IMG/VR virus record: IMGVR_UViG_3300042868_005761
Location: 112,232 to 176,231 of that record
Strand: one strand, 5' to 3'
DNA: 64,000 nucleotides
Origin: a virus
Made by a program: the position numbers and the translations under genes. Each line of letters begins with the position of its first letter. The stretch's first letter is position 1. Shown piece after piece: positions 1-9,816 of the stretch. Below the pieces are notes generated by a model, which saw only the letters and a list, made by a program, of their open reading frames with translations, searched no databases and had not been told where the DNA came from.

Positions 1-3000
1 TTGCTTCTTTACGTTGGGGAACAGATATTTATTTGCAAGCGTACCACCAATATCTTCAAACATCTTATCATAAGTAAAGCCTAGGTCGTCTGCTGTAAAC
101 TGCGCTTCAAGAAGAGTATTATCCATTGATGCACCATATCTTAATCTTGCATTTGCAGTTTTCATTATAGAATCTGCTCTTGTCATAGATTGTCCTAGGC
201 CACCATCCATCCAGTACTGACGGATGTATTGACCAGGGGACTTATACATACCAGTACTCATGCCTATGTTTGTGCCTGCCACCATAGGAATACCCTCTCT
301 TGCTAAAGGAATCATCATATAAGCGCGACCTTCTGCGATGTAGTTGTATATGACTGAAGTTAAAGATGAAGATGCATAGAAGTAAGCCAAACTTCCAGCA
401 ATTGCAGAACCAAGAAGAACACTAGCAGTGCTACCAAGTGCACCTCCTCCATACATAAATCTTTTGGTACTTAATGCAAGGGCGCCGCCAGAAATTACGC
501 CAAGAGTACCAGCCCCAATTGATATGTTTTCAGTAAAATCCTGAGCAGCATTTACCTCTTCTTGCATCTTTAAAACTTTTTGTCTGTAATTTTCCATTAC
601 CTCACTTAAGCTATCAAGATAGTACTGCCCTTCACTTGTCATATTATTTTTCTCACCCCAATTGGGGAAAGCTGCAAGCGCTAATTCCATATAGTACTGA
701 GTTCTTGTGTAGACACTACTTTGTAGTCCATTGAAAATAATATAAGGAGTAACATCTTCTTCTATAACAAAAGTGTCTGGGTAAAGCTGAGTGATGTATC
801 CAGTTTCTGGACTAAAGATATGATGCACTTCTTCAACTTCAATAGGTCCATAGATATTGTTATAAGTATCATTTATGATGCATACATCGTAAGGCTTTAT
901 ATGCGGATTCCCCATAATGGTCATTGAACCTTTGTACATCTCTTTTGCTTGCTTTGCAAGTATTGATCTTGCATAAGTTGACGCCATTCCTTTACTTTTA
1001 CAGTTAGGAAACTGATATGAAGTTTTTCTTATAAACTGAGGAGATAGATCTACGTTTGCCTTTCTTGTAACAGTGTTCTGCTCTTGCCAGTCAATAAACG
1101 CGTTTAAGTTCCTAACGTCTGGTGCACTAGCAGTGCGAATGGCCGCATCATTCCATTGTACTTCAACTTCTGTATACCAGCCATCAGCTGTTGCTTCTAT
1201 ATCATTGCTGATAATATCTGTATAAGAATTAAGATTATGCCAAGTTCTAAATGGTCTAAAACGTCTTCTTGCTATTCTTATAAAATTTGCAATCTCTTCA
1301 GAACTAACACTTGGCACATTTCCGTAATCAGGAAGAGTATAGTCACCTGACGCATCTCTTCTTGTTTGCTGTAGGAAAGGACTACCTTCTTCTAATTGTC
1401 CACCTGACTTTAGTATCTTTCTGAAGATTTTATTTTGCCGATAAACATCCAAAGGATCTCCGCAATATTCCCACATATTCTGATCTGGAAGACCAAAAAA
1501 CATAGTCATACGATTACTATTCTTATAAATTCTAGGATGCTTAACATAGCTAGGATGACGATATGTCATCTCTTCAAATACATCCCAAATTGTAGAATAA
1601 AAAACATTGTAATATAAAGTTTCAGGAGAGTACACAGAAATTAACATTGGACTATTTTTATACTCACTATCGTTAGCGTTTTTCTTGGCAAGAGCATGTC
1701 TATCCAAAATACCAGTGCCGTGGTTTCTAGCTCCTTGGAGTTCCTTTTCTACAGCATCCTTGTCCGTTAAGAAATAGTCAGCTGTGTAATACGCAGCTGT
1801 AGCCATTGCCTGAATGACCACTTTAAGTACAACTCCAAAAGCTACAGCCCCTGCAACTATAAGACCTATCTTTGTCTTGGTAATATTACCTGCAGCTGAG
1901 CCAACCTTCCAGGCCGTTGGGAGAGCTATGGCTCCAGCTGTCCATCCAGCCGCAGCAGGAATTCCAAGCTTCTTTGCTTTATCCTCAAACTCTTTTACCT
2001 GTCCATCTTCAACTTGAACAACACGAGCTGTGCCGTCTCTTGTCAATGCCCCAGTCCAAGTACCAAACCAGTCATACCAGTAATAGCCTTGTAGCGGTTG
2101 ATAGCTAGGAATATAAAGATTGTCATCCTGAGGTCCTTGGTTGGGCTTTATAACATAGGCTTTATTTGCATCATTCTTCCAGTTCTCTAATGCGTCATAA
2201 GTTCCATCAATCCAATTCAGATCAAAGCTATCTTCAAACGTATAAAGATAGTTTATAAACCCGCCTTTTCTTCTTGCATTGTGCATACCTCCAACAGCAA
2301 ATCCTTCCTTATAAGCTAAGTTTGAAGCAGCAATGCTTTTGTCTTCACCAAAGGAAATAATACTGTCAAACTTTTTCTTACCAAAGTGTATGACTTCTGG
2401 TTCAAACATTAATCTAGCTAATAGATCAAATGTATCCAGATGTTGAACTGATGTTTCTTTTTTAGTAGTACCTTTTAACTTTGCAACTAATTCAGCACCA
2501 TAAGACTGAGCAACAACTTCAATCTTATTACCAGACCCATCTAGATTAATGTCGGTAATTTCACCAAGGAATACTTCTTCTAGCTTATTAGCATCATTGC
2601 TAAATCCTAAGCAAACTTTGATCTTCATGCCAGCATTCAAAACAAATCCAATATCAGACTGTTCAAATTCTGTTCCTCTTACAAGAGCATTGCTAGATTC
2701 AAACTCTAATCCAGTTCCAACGTTAGCTAATCTTTCTGTGACCTTATCATCACTGATTAATATAGAATTAGCTGCTTTTGCAAATTGATTAAAACCAGTA
2801 AGAACTCCATTTGGATCTACAAATGTAAGTCTGCATATAGAGCTTGGGCGCTTGCGGCTGTCAGCAATCTCTAGTCGCTCAATCTTAGAGTAGGTATAAA
2901 TTTCATCTAACTCTACATACTCTGTATTGTAAATATCATCTTCTTCTATTAGATAAACTTTGCAAACAGGATAAGCTCTTCTTGCTGCTAATTTCTTTCT

Positions 3001-6000
3001 GCCAATGCTTTTCAGGCCATCATGTAGTCTAGTTAAATTCGCATATTTTTGAGTTGAGAACTGTAACAAAACTGAAGGATCTCCCGCTCCACAATCGTCA
3101 TCAAAGAAATTATAAAGATTAAAATTTGGTGGCGTCCTAGACTGATTGTTTTCTTCTTCTTGTCCAAATCTTGCTCTTGGTCTTTCTGCAGTTCCAATTC
3201 GCGGAGGCACACATAGGTTTTCAGGAGTAGGTTGTTCTGATCCGTCAGGGCCGACAGCACCTTGACCTGTTTCTCCAGCCTCTGGACGCTTAATAGTTTC
3301 TAAGAAATCCTCATAATCTCCTCGAAGATATTCTTGCATTCTAAGAATATAGTCTTCGCCCTTAACTCTATTAAAATCTTGAAGAGTAACGTTAGCAAGC
3401 GTACTCATTCTTAACTTTTGATTTTCTTCATCATCTTTATTAAAATTCATAGACATAGGAGCAAGTAAATCTTGGTTAGGTCCAAGCCATAGTGATAAGT
3501 TAGCCCAATCATCTTTTGAGCTCTTTGCCTTTGGATATGTAAGACTATCACCGTCATCGCCCACTTTGTCATCATTATCAAGGTTAGGAGTTTGCTTAGG
3601 TACAACTTGAGTATCATGAATTTCGTTATTCCAAGCTCCAATTACTCCTTCCATCAAATCTGATGCGGCGTTGTTTGCTTTTTCTTTAAACTTGGCTATA
3701 AAATCTTTCCTAGTCGCAGTAGTTCCCGCACGTAAGTCTGCGTTTAATGGGCTACCTGTCTTGCCAAGTCTCTCTATATCTCCAGCAGCAAGATTAGCTG
3801 ACATATTAATGTTAAAGTTATATATATCTTCAGCAGACCATCTTGCACTTAGTTTAGTTTTTTCAATCTGCCTATCTGCAAGTAACTCGTCATTGCCATC
3901 AATTGACGGATTGTAAAGATAGAAGTCTGGTTCAGTAAAGCTATTTCCTCTTGAGAAATTGGCAATAACTTGGTTATCAGGCATATCTTGATTTTGATAA
4001 AAATTATTTACAACTGCATCAAAACCAAGAGCACTTACTCTTTGATTCCAATAAGGATGCAAAGGAAGATCTAGGTCTTCGTAAGCAGGCTCAACTAAGC
4101 TTTGTTCTTGTGCAATTAATAGTTCTCTTGTCTTTGGGAAGAATTCTGTCTCAGTGCTAATCTTATAAATATTCTCAAAATCAAAAACGTTATTTAAGTA
4201 AGGAATAATTAAATAGTTCCAAGCATAATCCATAAAGTATTGGTTTGGAACAGTTAACTTCATCCATCCATTTGATCCTGGATTATCAATGATCTCTTCA
4301 AATTCAGTCACAAAATCAACAACTCTACGACCCCCTTTGTATCCTTTTTTGTTTTTCAACATAAGAGGTGCTCCAGGGCCTTTTTTATTGACATATCCTG
4401 CAGCCTCCTTGAAAAGTTCAGTATCCTTATTATTTAATACAACTGAGTCCTGATCATAGTTCGGATTTCCACCATTGATTCTTCTATTATGAAAATCATA
4501 AAAGAAACTTTCAACTGCCAATTGAGCATTAGCAGAATTAATACCAAAGCCACCAACACTATTGTTAATTCTTTTTTCTGCTAATTCATCATTAAGCTGA
4601 CCTGTAGTTGCTATATTATTAAAAAGGTCAGTTAGATCTTCACCTGCTATTGAAGCACCAGTAATCAATGTTTGTTTTCCTGAAACAAATTGTACACTTC
4701 TCATACCAGGATCAACAGGACCACGAATTGGCTTCTTACCAGCTGCTATTAAGGCATCTTGGGCAGCTACACGGTCTCTTATTCTACCAGTGGCGGCACC
4801 TTTACCTGTGAAAAGTTTACCAGGCGCGCCAATTACGCCAGGAGTTCCACCAGCTGCATTCTTTATTGCGCCTGCTGCATTCTTTATTAGAATATCACCA
4901 CTTCTAATAAAACTACGAGCTGATTGCGTGTTCCAAAGAAGCCAATGCCTAAAAGCTGAAAGTTTTTGTGTACAGGCTACAACAAAACCACTTGTTTTCC
5001 ACCATGCAGCAACAGCCCCTGCAGTGTGTGTTACCGTTGAGCCTGCTTTAGTATTAGCGGCAACTACCGCACCGGCCTTGGCTGCTGCTTTTCCTTTACC
5101 AATAATAAAAGATCCAACCTTTACAACTCCTGATCCTATTTTTGCAACTACGAATTCACCACCCCAGACTAATGCAATGTCAAGAATCATATCTTTAACA
5201 TCAAAACCTTTCCAAGGCTTGAATAACATCTTAGCGCCGGGCTTCATAATAGTATAAGGATTACTTGTAGAGACATCATCTCCGTCTTTGAATCCTCCAC
5301 CAATATCATCTTGTGGGAACATTAAAGTTTCAAGACTTGTAATAGGCTTAACTAACTCAAAGATATTAACACCGTATTCCTTAGCTGAGGTACTCAAACC
5401 TCTAAGAAAATTAGGACCAAACACTTCTTCTTGGAAGATTTCATTGGGTGCAAAGCGTCTAACATAATTCCAATTTTCACGAATAGCTGTATTAGTCTTA
5501 TTTTCATTAGAATCGAAATACTCAATTAATACACGAGGAGTACCTTCAATTAAAGATGCCGCATCGCCTAGTGCACTATTTCCAGTACCAGCTTCTTGTA
5601 ATAGAGAAACTCGCCACATCCAAAGAAACCAAGTATTTCTTGCAAGAGCAAGCACAGATCTATGACTTCTAATATAGGGAGCTATTGGGTTTGTTGTTAT
5701 ATCTCCTGACAACGACCAATCATTTAATGCGTCAGCATAAGAACTTTGTCCTTCACCATCTGCAAAGGTAAAAGCTTCAATACGAAGTGGTAACTCACTT
5801 AAATCATATTCAGTATGCTCAAACTCAAGTTTAAAATCCCAGTAAGCGGGAGCAATAGGATCAAGAGCAATAGGAGCAAACAGCTGGAAAAAACTAAATT
5901 GTTGTCCAAATACTGTCCCCATGCCCCCTTGTAAAAACTCACCTTCATATTTTTGAGTGTAGTCTTTGAGCCAGAGATAAGGTTGATCATATAGAAGAGT

Positions 6001-8196
6001 AGAATGTAAGAACCCAGTTCCTTTGCGATAAAACAAATCGATTATCTCTTTTCCTTCTGGAATTTTTAATCGATAAGCACTATCTACAAGTCTATGGCCA
6101 TTAGGAATAATTAACCTATTACAAAGATTAATAGTGCCACAAATTTTTTGCATAAATGCTTTGTGACCTTCTCCTAAACCTTGAATAGTATCGTTGTACC
6201 AAACACTTCTTGTTGTGTTCCAATACAGGAAAAGCTGATCCCGAATAACATCAAGACCTGGACTTGACAGATCTATTGTAGGTACGTTTGCGTCAGTTGC
6301 TGTAATGGGTGTAGGGGCACAGTTATCAGATATACAATCAACATTTGTAATTATAGGAGTATCAATTTGTCGGTCTACCCCATACTCAACACTTGTTCTT
6401 GAAAGCAACTCATCTATAAAAGTTCTCTTAATATCTTTACTGCTTACCAATGATTGTCTTTTAATCTTTGGATTCTTAATGTAAATGTCATTAGCAGTTA
6501 ATCGCATTTCAGTTGCATAAGTACCTGGCGTTTCAGGTAGTGTTGCACTATCTAATCCATTAATTACAAAGTATAGATCTCCCATCGCATTAATAAAGTT
6601 ATTCTCTACTCTTAGAACATAAGACTCAGGAATAAACTTATACTGTATAGCTTGTTTCTTTAAAGTATCTTTTATGACTTCTATTTGACGAACAGAATCT
6701 AAACCAAGAGACTTAAATGAAACTAAGAAACTGTTATCAGCACGCCCAAGAAATTGGGCAGTTGGCATACTAATTCCTTGAATAGGTAATTTCTTAAATA
6801 CGTTAAAAGATGTTGCAGATATAAAGTCACAAAATAAGTGATTAGAAGTATAAACATTATCAATGCTTGTTCCAGATCTATTGAATTTCATATCTGGATT
6901 GCTTGATGTTGGAATTATCAACGTATTTTCTTTATAGAACAAATCAAATGAAGTTAAATCTTTTGTGTAAAGATTCCATCCCATTTTCTTAAGTTCTTCA
7001 ATCTGCTTCTTATATTTCCTAACAGCAAGTAAAAGTTCGCCTTCAGGTTCTACTTCTGCTGGTGGGGTAATTTCTGGCTTAGCAGGCTCTTCAGGCGGGG
7101 GTACTGGCGCTGGGGTAGGCGCGGGAACCACTTCTGCAGGAGGGGGCGGAGGAGGCGTAGCCTCTACTGCAGGAGGTGCTGGTAGCACCTTCACAGCAGG
7201 AGGAGGCGGTAAAACTACTGCTGGGGTTTCAATTGGTGGAGTAGGGGGATCGACTTGTGCAACCTCAATAGGTCGTAGACCAAGAGCTTCTCTGAACCTA
7301 GCCGCACTTTCTTCTGCGCTTTGTGGTAACAAGAATGTTCCCCAATTTTGAACACCAACGCTGACAGGAAGCAATTGGCCTAACTCATTTTTTTCTGGGA
7401 TTCCTTCTCTTTTTCCATAATTTCTTAACCATCTACGCACTTCTTCTGAAGCTCCATTCAGAAAACTGCCGCCGTCGAAATCGCCACCGCCACCAAAATC
7501 AAAGTGCATAGCGTCGCCAGTGATATTACCAGAATGAAGATATCCGAGCCAACGAAGGCAAACTCCATTATTTGGGACACCAGCACCATCACCACCTCTT
7601 TGATATTCAGAACCTAGAGCATCTCCTTGATCATTAGTTGGACCTCTTGAATGTCCAGTACCTCCTCGAACAAGATCACTCCAGTCATATGCGTCTCCAT
7701 TGTCCTTGACAACTAACCCCTCTTTTATACACTTAACAACTATTTGTGCAAATAACTCATAGACTCTAAAATACTTTGCACTTCTAATGTTAGGCATTAG
7801 CATGTTATTTTCGTTTATAAGAGCAATATCTATAGCTCTACCTCTTGGGTGATGAGCTTTGTTACCTGGCACAGCTCTGAGAAGAGTCGCGGGTCGGGCG
7901 TTACTCTTGGCTCTTGTAGGCCAAGGCTTAAACTCTACTTCTCGAAGGCGCTCATGTGGTTCATTTACCGAACCTTTATTTGTAACCTGCCAACCTGGAG
8001 GTAAGAACTTACTTGCCGCTTTGATCATAGCCTCTAGACGAGGATCAGCATCTACTTTACATTTCCAACTCTCTGGGCAATCAGTTAATGGATTTCGTTT
8101 AGTAGGGTCTTTCCTATAGTAAGTTTTTGACGCGCAAGGATTAGGAACATACCTATCAGTTCCAAAAGTATATGTACTTTTTCTTTGTTCACTCAT
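1..8196 (-). CDS. Giant baseplate/tail-hub protein with N-terminal M15-type peptidase, 3' end beyond window
   Basis: The frame is open from ATG at 8196 to base 1 (2732 codons, no stop), so the C-terminus is missing. Residues ~30-250 resemble zinc D,D-peptidases of family M15: H116-x2-G-x-A-x-D123 and M-H231-F-D233 supply the metal ligands. Residues ~315-382 are a Pro/Ala/Val-rich linker. Residues ~1745-1910 look like the gp27/late-control-D hub fold (V-x-L-G-F near a G-E-I-T segment). Hydrophobic Gly/Ala-rich stretches lie near residues 990-1100, 2100-2140 and 2555-2625. The likely role is a baseplate hub that also cuts peptidoglycan during entry. A start-proximal AAGGAAG site precedes ATG. 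The first domain is a paralogue of the next upstream gene. The reading frame is certain; the hub assignment is inference. Confidence 0.8.
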   Translation of the reverse strand, partial: MSEQRKSTYTFGTDRYVPNPCASKTYYRKDPTKRNPLTDCPESWKCKVDADPRLEAMIKAASKFLPPGWQVTNKGSVNEPHERLREVEFKPWPTRAKSNARPATLLRAVPGNKAHHPRGRAIDIALINENNMLMPNIRSAKYFRVYELFAQIVVKCIKEGLVVKDNGDAYDWSDLVRGGTGHSRGPTNDQGDALGSEYQRGGDGAGVPNNGVCLRWLGYLHSGNITGDAMHFDFGGGGDFDGGSFLNGASEEVRRWLRNYGKREGIPEKNELGQLLPVSVGVQNWGTFLLPQSAEESAARFREALGLRPIEVAQVDPPTPPIETPAVVLPPPPAVKVLPAPPAVEATPPPPPPAEVVPAPTPAPVPPPEEPAKPEITPPAEVEPEGELLLAVRKYKKQIEELKKMGWNLYTKDLTSFDLFYKENTLIIPTSSNPDMKFNRSGTSIDNVYTSNHLFCDFISATSFNVFKKLPIQGISMPTAQFLGRADNSFLVSFKSLGLDSVRQIEVIKDTLKKQAIQYKFIPESYVLRVENNFINAMGDLYFVINGLDSATLPETPGTYATEMRLTANDIYIKNPKIKRQSLVSSKDIKRTFIDELLSRTSVEYGVDRQIDTPIITNVDCISDNCAPTPITATDANVPTIDLSSPGLDVIRDQLFLYWNTTRSVWYNDTIQGLGEGHKAFMQKICGTINLCNRLIIPNGHRLVDSAYRLKIPEGKEIIDLFYRKGTGFLHSTLLYDQPYLWLKDYTQKYEGEFLQGGMGTVFGQQFSFFQLFAPIALDPIAPAYWDFKLEFEHTEYDLSELPLRIEAFTFADGEGQSSYADALNDWSLSGDITTNPIAPYIRSHRSVLALARNTWFLWMWRVSLLQEAGTGNSALGDAASLIEGTPRVLIEYFDSNENKTNTAIRENWNYVRRFAPNEIFQEEVFGPNFLRGLSTSAKEYGVNIFELVKPITSLETLMFPQDDIGGGFKDGDDVSTSNPYTIMKPGAKMLFKPWKGFDVKDMILDIALVWGGEFVVAKIGSGVVKVGSFIIGKGKAAAKAGAVVAANTKAGSTVTHTAGAVAAWWKTSGFVVACTQKLSAFRHWLLWNTQSARSFIRSGDILIKNAAGAIKNAAGGTPGVIGAPGKLFTGKGAATGRIRDRVAAQDALIAAGKKPIRGPVDPGMRSVQFVSGKQTLITGASIAGEDLTDLFNNIATTGQLNDELAEKRINNSVGGFGINSANAQLAVESFFYDFHNRRINGGNPNYDQDSVVLNNKDTELFKEAAGYVNKKGPGAPLMLKNKKGYKGGRRVVDFVTEFEEIIDNPGSNGWMKLTVPNQYFMDYAWNYLIIPYLNNVFDFENIYKISTETEFFPKTRELLIAQEQSLVEPAYEDLDLPLHPYWNQRVSALGFDAVVNNFYQNQDMPDNQVIANFSRGNSFTEPDFYLYNPSIDGNDELLADRQIEKTKLSARWSAEDIYNFNINMSANLAAGDIERLGKTGSPLNADLRAGTTATRKDFIAKFKEKANNAASDLMEGVIGAWNNEIHDTQVVPKQTPNLDNDDKVGDDGDSLTYPKAKSSKDDWANLSLWLGPNQDLLAPMSMNFNKDDEENQKLRMSTLANVTLQDFNRVKGEDYILRMQEYLRGDYEDFLETIKRPEAGETGQGAVGPDGSEQPTPENLCVPPRIGTAERPRARFGQEEENNQSRTPPNFNLYNFFDDDCGAGDPSVLLQFSTQKYANLTRLHDGLKSIGRKKLAARRAYPVCKVYLIEEDDIYNTEYVELDEIYTYSKIERLEIADSRKRPSSICRLTFVDPNGVLTGFNQFAKAANSILISDDKVTERLANVGTGLEFESSNALVRGTEFEQSDIGFVLNAGMKIKVCLGFSNDANKLEEVFLGEITDINLDGSGNKIEVVAQSYGAELVAKLKGTTKKETSVQHLDTFDLLARLMFEPEVIHFGKKKFDSIISFGEDKSIAASNLAYKEGFAVGGMHNARRKGGFINYLYTFEDSFDLNWIDGTYDALENWKNDANKAYVIKPNQGPQDDNLYIPSYQPLQGYYWYDWFGTWTGALTRDGTARVVQVEDGQVKEFEDKAKKLGIPAAAGWTAGAIALPTAWKVGSAAGNITKTKIGLIVAGAVAFGVVLKVVIQAMATAAYYTADYFLTDKDAVEKELQGARNHGTGILDRHALAKKNANDSEYKNSPMLISVYSPETLYYNVFYSTIWDVFEEMTYRHPSYVKHPRIYKNSNRMTMFFGLPDQNMWEYCGDPLDVYRQNKIFRKILKSGGQLEEGSPFLQQTRRDASGDYTLPDYGNVPSVSSEEIANFIRIARRRFRPFRTWHNLNSYTDIISNDIEATADGWYTEVEVQWNDAAIRTASAPDVRNLNAFIDWQEQNTVTRKANVDLSPQFIRKTSYQFPNCKSKGMASTYARSILAKQAKEMYKGSMTIMGNPHIKPYDVCIINDTYNNIYGPIEVEEVHHIFSPETGYITQLYPDTFVIEEDVTPYIIFNGLQSSVYTRTQYYMELALAAFPNWGEKNNMTSEGQYYLDSLSEVMENYRQKVLKMQEEVNAAQDFTENISIGAGTLGVISGGALALSTKRFMYGGGALGSTASVLLGSAIAGSLAYFYASSSLTSVIYNYIAEGRAYMMIPLAREGIPMVAGTNIGMSTGMYKSPGQYIRQYWMDGGLGQSMTRADSIMKTANARLRYGASMDNTLLEAQFTADDLGFTYDKMFEDIGGTLANKYLFPNVKKQ

Positions 8197-8267
8197 TAGT
8201 AATCTTCCTTTTAGATCTCTATACTATATTAAGCAAGGAGATCATTTATTTATTTACTTACTATATT

Positions 8268-9755
8268 CTATCTTTTTCCTGGCCCGCGCATGAATCGCTC
8301 CCAACCTGTTCTTAACGCTGACTTCTGACTTGTTGTACTTGTTGTAACTATTGGAACAATTGCAGGCTCTTCATCAGGGCGGTTGTTTCTTTCATTATAC
8401 AGAGTCCCTACAGGATTCACCCAACGACTTGCCCAAGGACTCAGCGGATCTGCCATTGTTGGAATTAGAGAAGCTCTTACTTCAAGGTTAGGCGGGGGTC
8501 TTATCCCTAAGGTTTCTTCCCACATTTGTTTACAGTCCTCCGGTGTGCTAGGTAATCGCATATTTTTTACTATAGAGTCTGTCGTAGGTCTATGAGCTAC
8601 AAGGATGTCTTGGTTGGTGCCATTTTTTTCAGCAGGGACGCATAAAGTCTGGGCACCCTTTCCGATAGACCAGATTGACTCGCCGGGCCGAAAATCATAA
8701 TGCATGCTATCCCAACCAATATTCGGAAAATCAGGATGATTTGCATTTACAAATTCATGTGGAACTATAACTTCACCGGCCTTGTTTGTTTTTAATACTT
8801 GAACACGGTTTCCTTCCTTGTCCCACATTGGTATTAAGCTTTTATCCCATCTACCAACTTCAGGTAGATAGGTAATAATCTTACCTTCGCCTGTATGTAA
8901 CATTTGTTGCTCTTTTTTTCCCATATCTCTTTCCATATGATATTTTGTATTTCCAAAATATCCTCCCCATCTTACACCGTATTTGGGAGCTGTCCTTGGT
9001 ACAAAACCAAAAGAACCAGTTATTTTTCCATTTGGTATATCCTTTATTAACTGTCCATTATCATTATGGGAGAAGAACTCTTTTCTTACCATTACTCCAC
9101 TGCCATTATCTTCCATTCTAAATTGTCGACGGGCTCCTAATTCACCACTTGAACCACCTGTCCTGACAATCCCATCTGTATCTGGTTTCCCCAGGACTAA
9201 GTCACCCCAGTTGCAAATAGTTCCATCTTCGTAGGATATATAACCAGGATGCCCAACTACAGTAGGATCTCCCTGTATAAGTCTACAGATAAGCTGATAT
9301 AAGAGCTCATATGTTCTATAAGATCTGCCGTTTCTGATATTACAAAGAAGTGTTCCATCATTAATTCGTATACCTACATCTATTGCTAATCCACTAAAGT
9401 GGTTTATTGTATCTCTTAGCCCTCTAAGAAGAACACCGTTTCCAGCCTTCATATACTCCTCTTTCGTAATGTCTTGTTGCGCGCATATATTATAAATCTG
9501 CCAACCACTAGGCATAAATTTACTTGCTGTTTGCATCATAGCTTCAAGTCTTGGGTCTGCATCTACCATGCATTTCATGTCTTCAGGGGCGGTTCCGTGG
9601 CGGGCGTTTTTGTGACTATGTTCTTCAGTAGTGCGATAGTAATACTTATATCCTCCTCCAACATACCTATGAGGCATTAGGTTAAGAGGCGTACCACTTC
9701 CAATCAAGCAAGGAAAATCGGCTTCTCTCTTTGCTATTATTTCTTCTCTTGTCAT
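8268..9755 (-). CDS. Zinc D,D-peptidase-like (M15 family) tail lysin, 495 aa
   Basis: This is a probable peptidoglycan peptide hydrolase of the VanY/M15 type. The ligand pattern H119-x2-G-x-A-x-D126 and the later S-M-H352-Y-D354 are both present, which is the full His/Asp/His zinc set of the family. The protein is longer than a minimal M15 domain because about 220 residues separate the two motifs, with a Gly-rich, probably beta-strand insertion. Residues 64-90 match the N-terminus of the giant protein encoded next (shared VDADPRLEAM, SKF, GWQ), so the two are paralogues. It sits between baseplate genes and lacks a signal peptide, which argues for a virion-associated entry lysin rather than a host-lysis endolysin. 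ATG follows AAAAGG at a suitable distance. Confidence 0.7.
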   Translation of the reverse strand: MTREEIIAKREADFPCLIGSGTPLNLMPHRYVGGGYKYYYRTTEEHSHKNARHGTAPEDMKCMVDADPRLEAMMQTASKFMPSGWQIYNICAQQDITKEEYMKAGNGVLLRGLRDTINHFSGLAIDVGIRINDGTLLCNIRNGRSYRTYELLYQLICRLIQGDPTVVGHPGYISYEDGTICNWGDLVLGKPDTDGIVRTGGSSGELGARRQFRMEDNGSGVMVRKEFFSHNDNGQLIKDIPNGKITGSFGFVPRTAPKYGVRWGGYFGNTKYHMERDMGKKEQQMLHTGEGKIITYLPEVGRWDKSLIPMWDKEGNRVQVLKTNKAGEVIVPHEFVNANHPDFPNIGWDSMHYDFRPGESIWSIGKGAQTLCVPAEKNGTNQDILVAHRPTTDSIVKNMRLPSTPEDCKQMWEETLGIRPPPNLEVRASLIPTMADPLSPWASRWVNPVGTLYNERNNRPDEEPAIVPIVTTSTTSQKSALRTGWERFMRGPGKR

Positions 9756-9816
9756 AGTATTAACCTTTTAAAATAAGTATTAATCCTTTATCTTTATCTA
9801 TCTTTATAAGATACTA

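Noticed and set aside
8197-8267. GATCTC/GAGATC inverted repeat between the giant gene and the M15 gene as a terminator
   Set aside because: The loop is about 20 bases, the stem is six pairs and there is no T run after it.
1156-8595. Many plus-strand frames of 60-200 codons opposite the large minus-strand genes
   Set aside because: They lie fully inside confident minus-strand genes, have low-complexity or Ser/Phe/Leu-rich composition typical of antisense reading, and lack ribosome sites.
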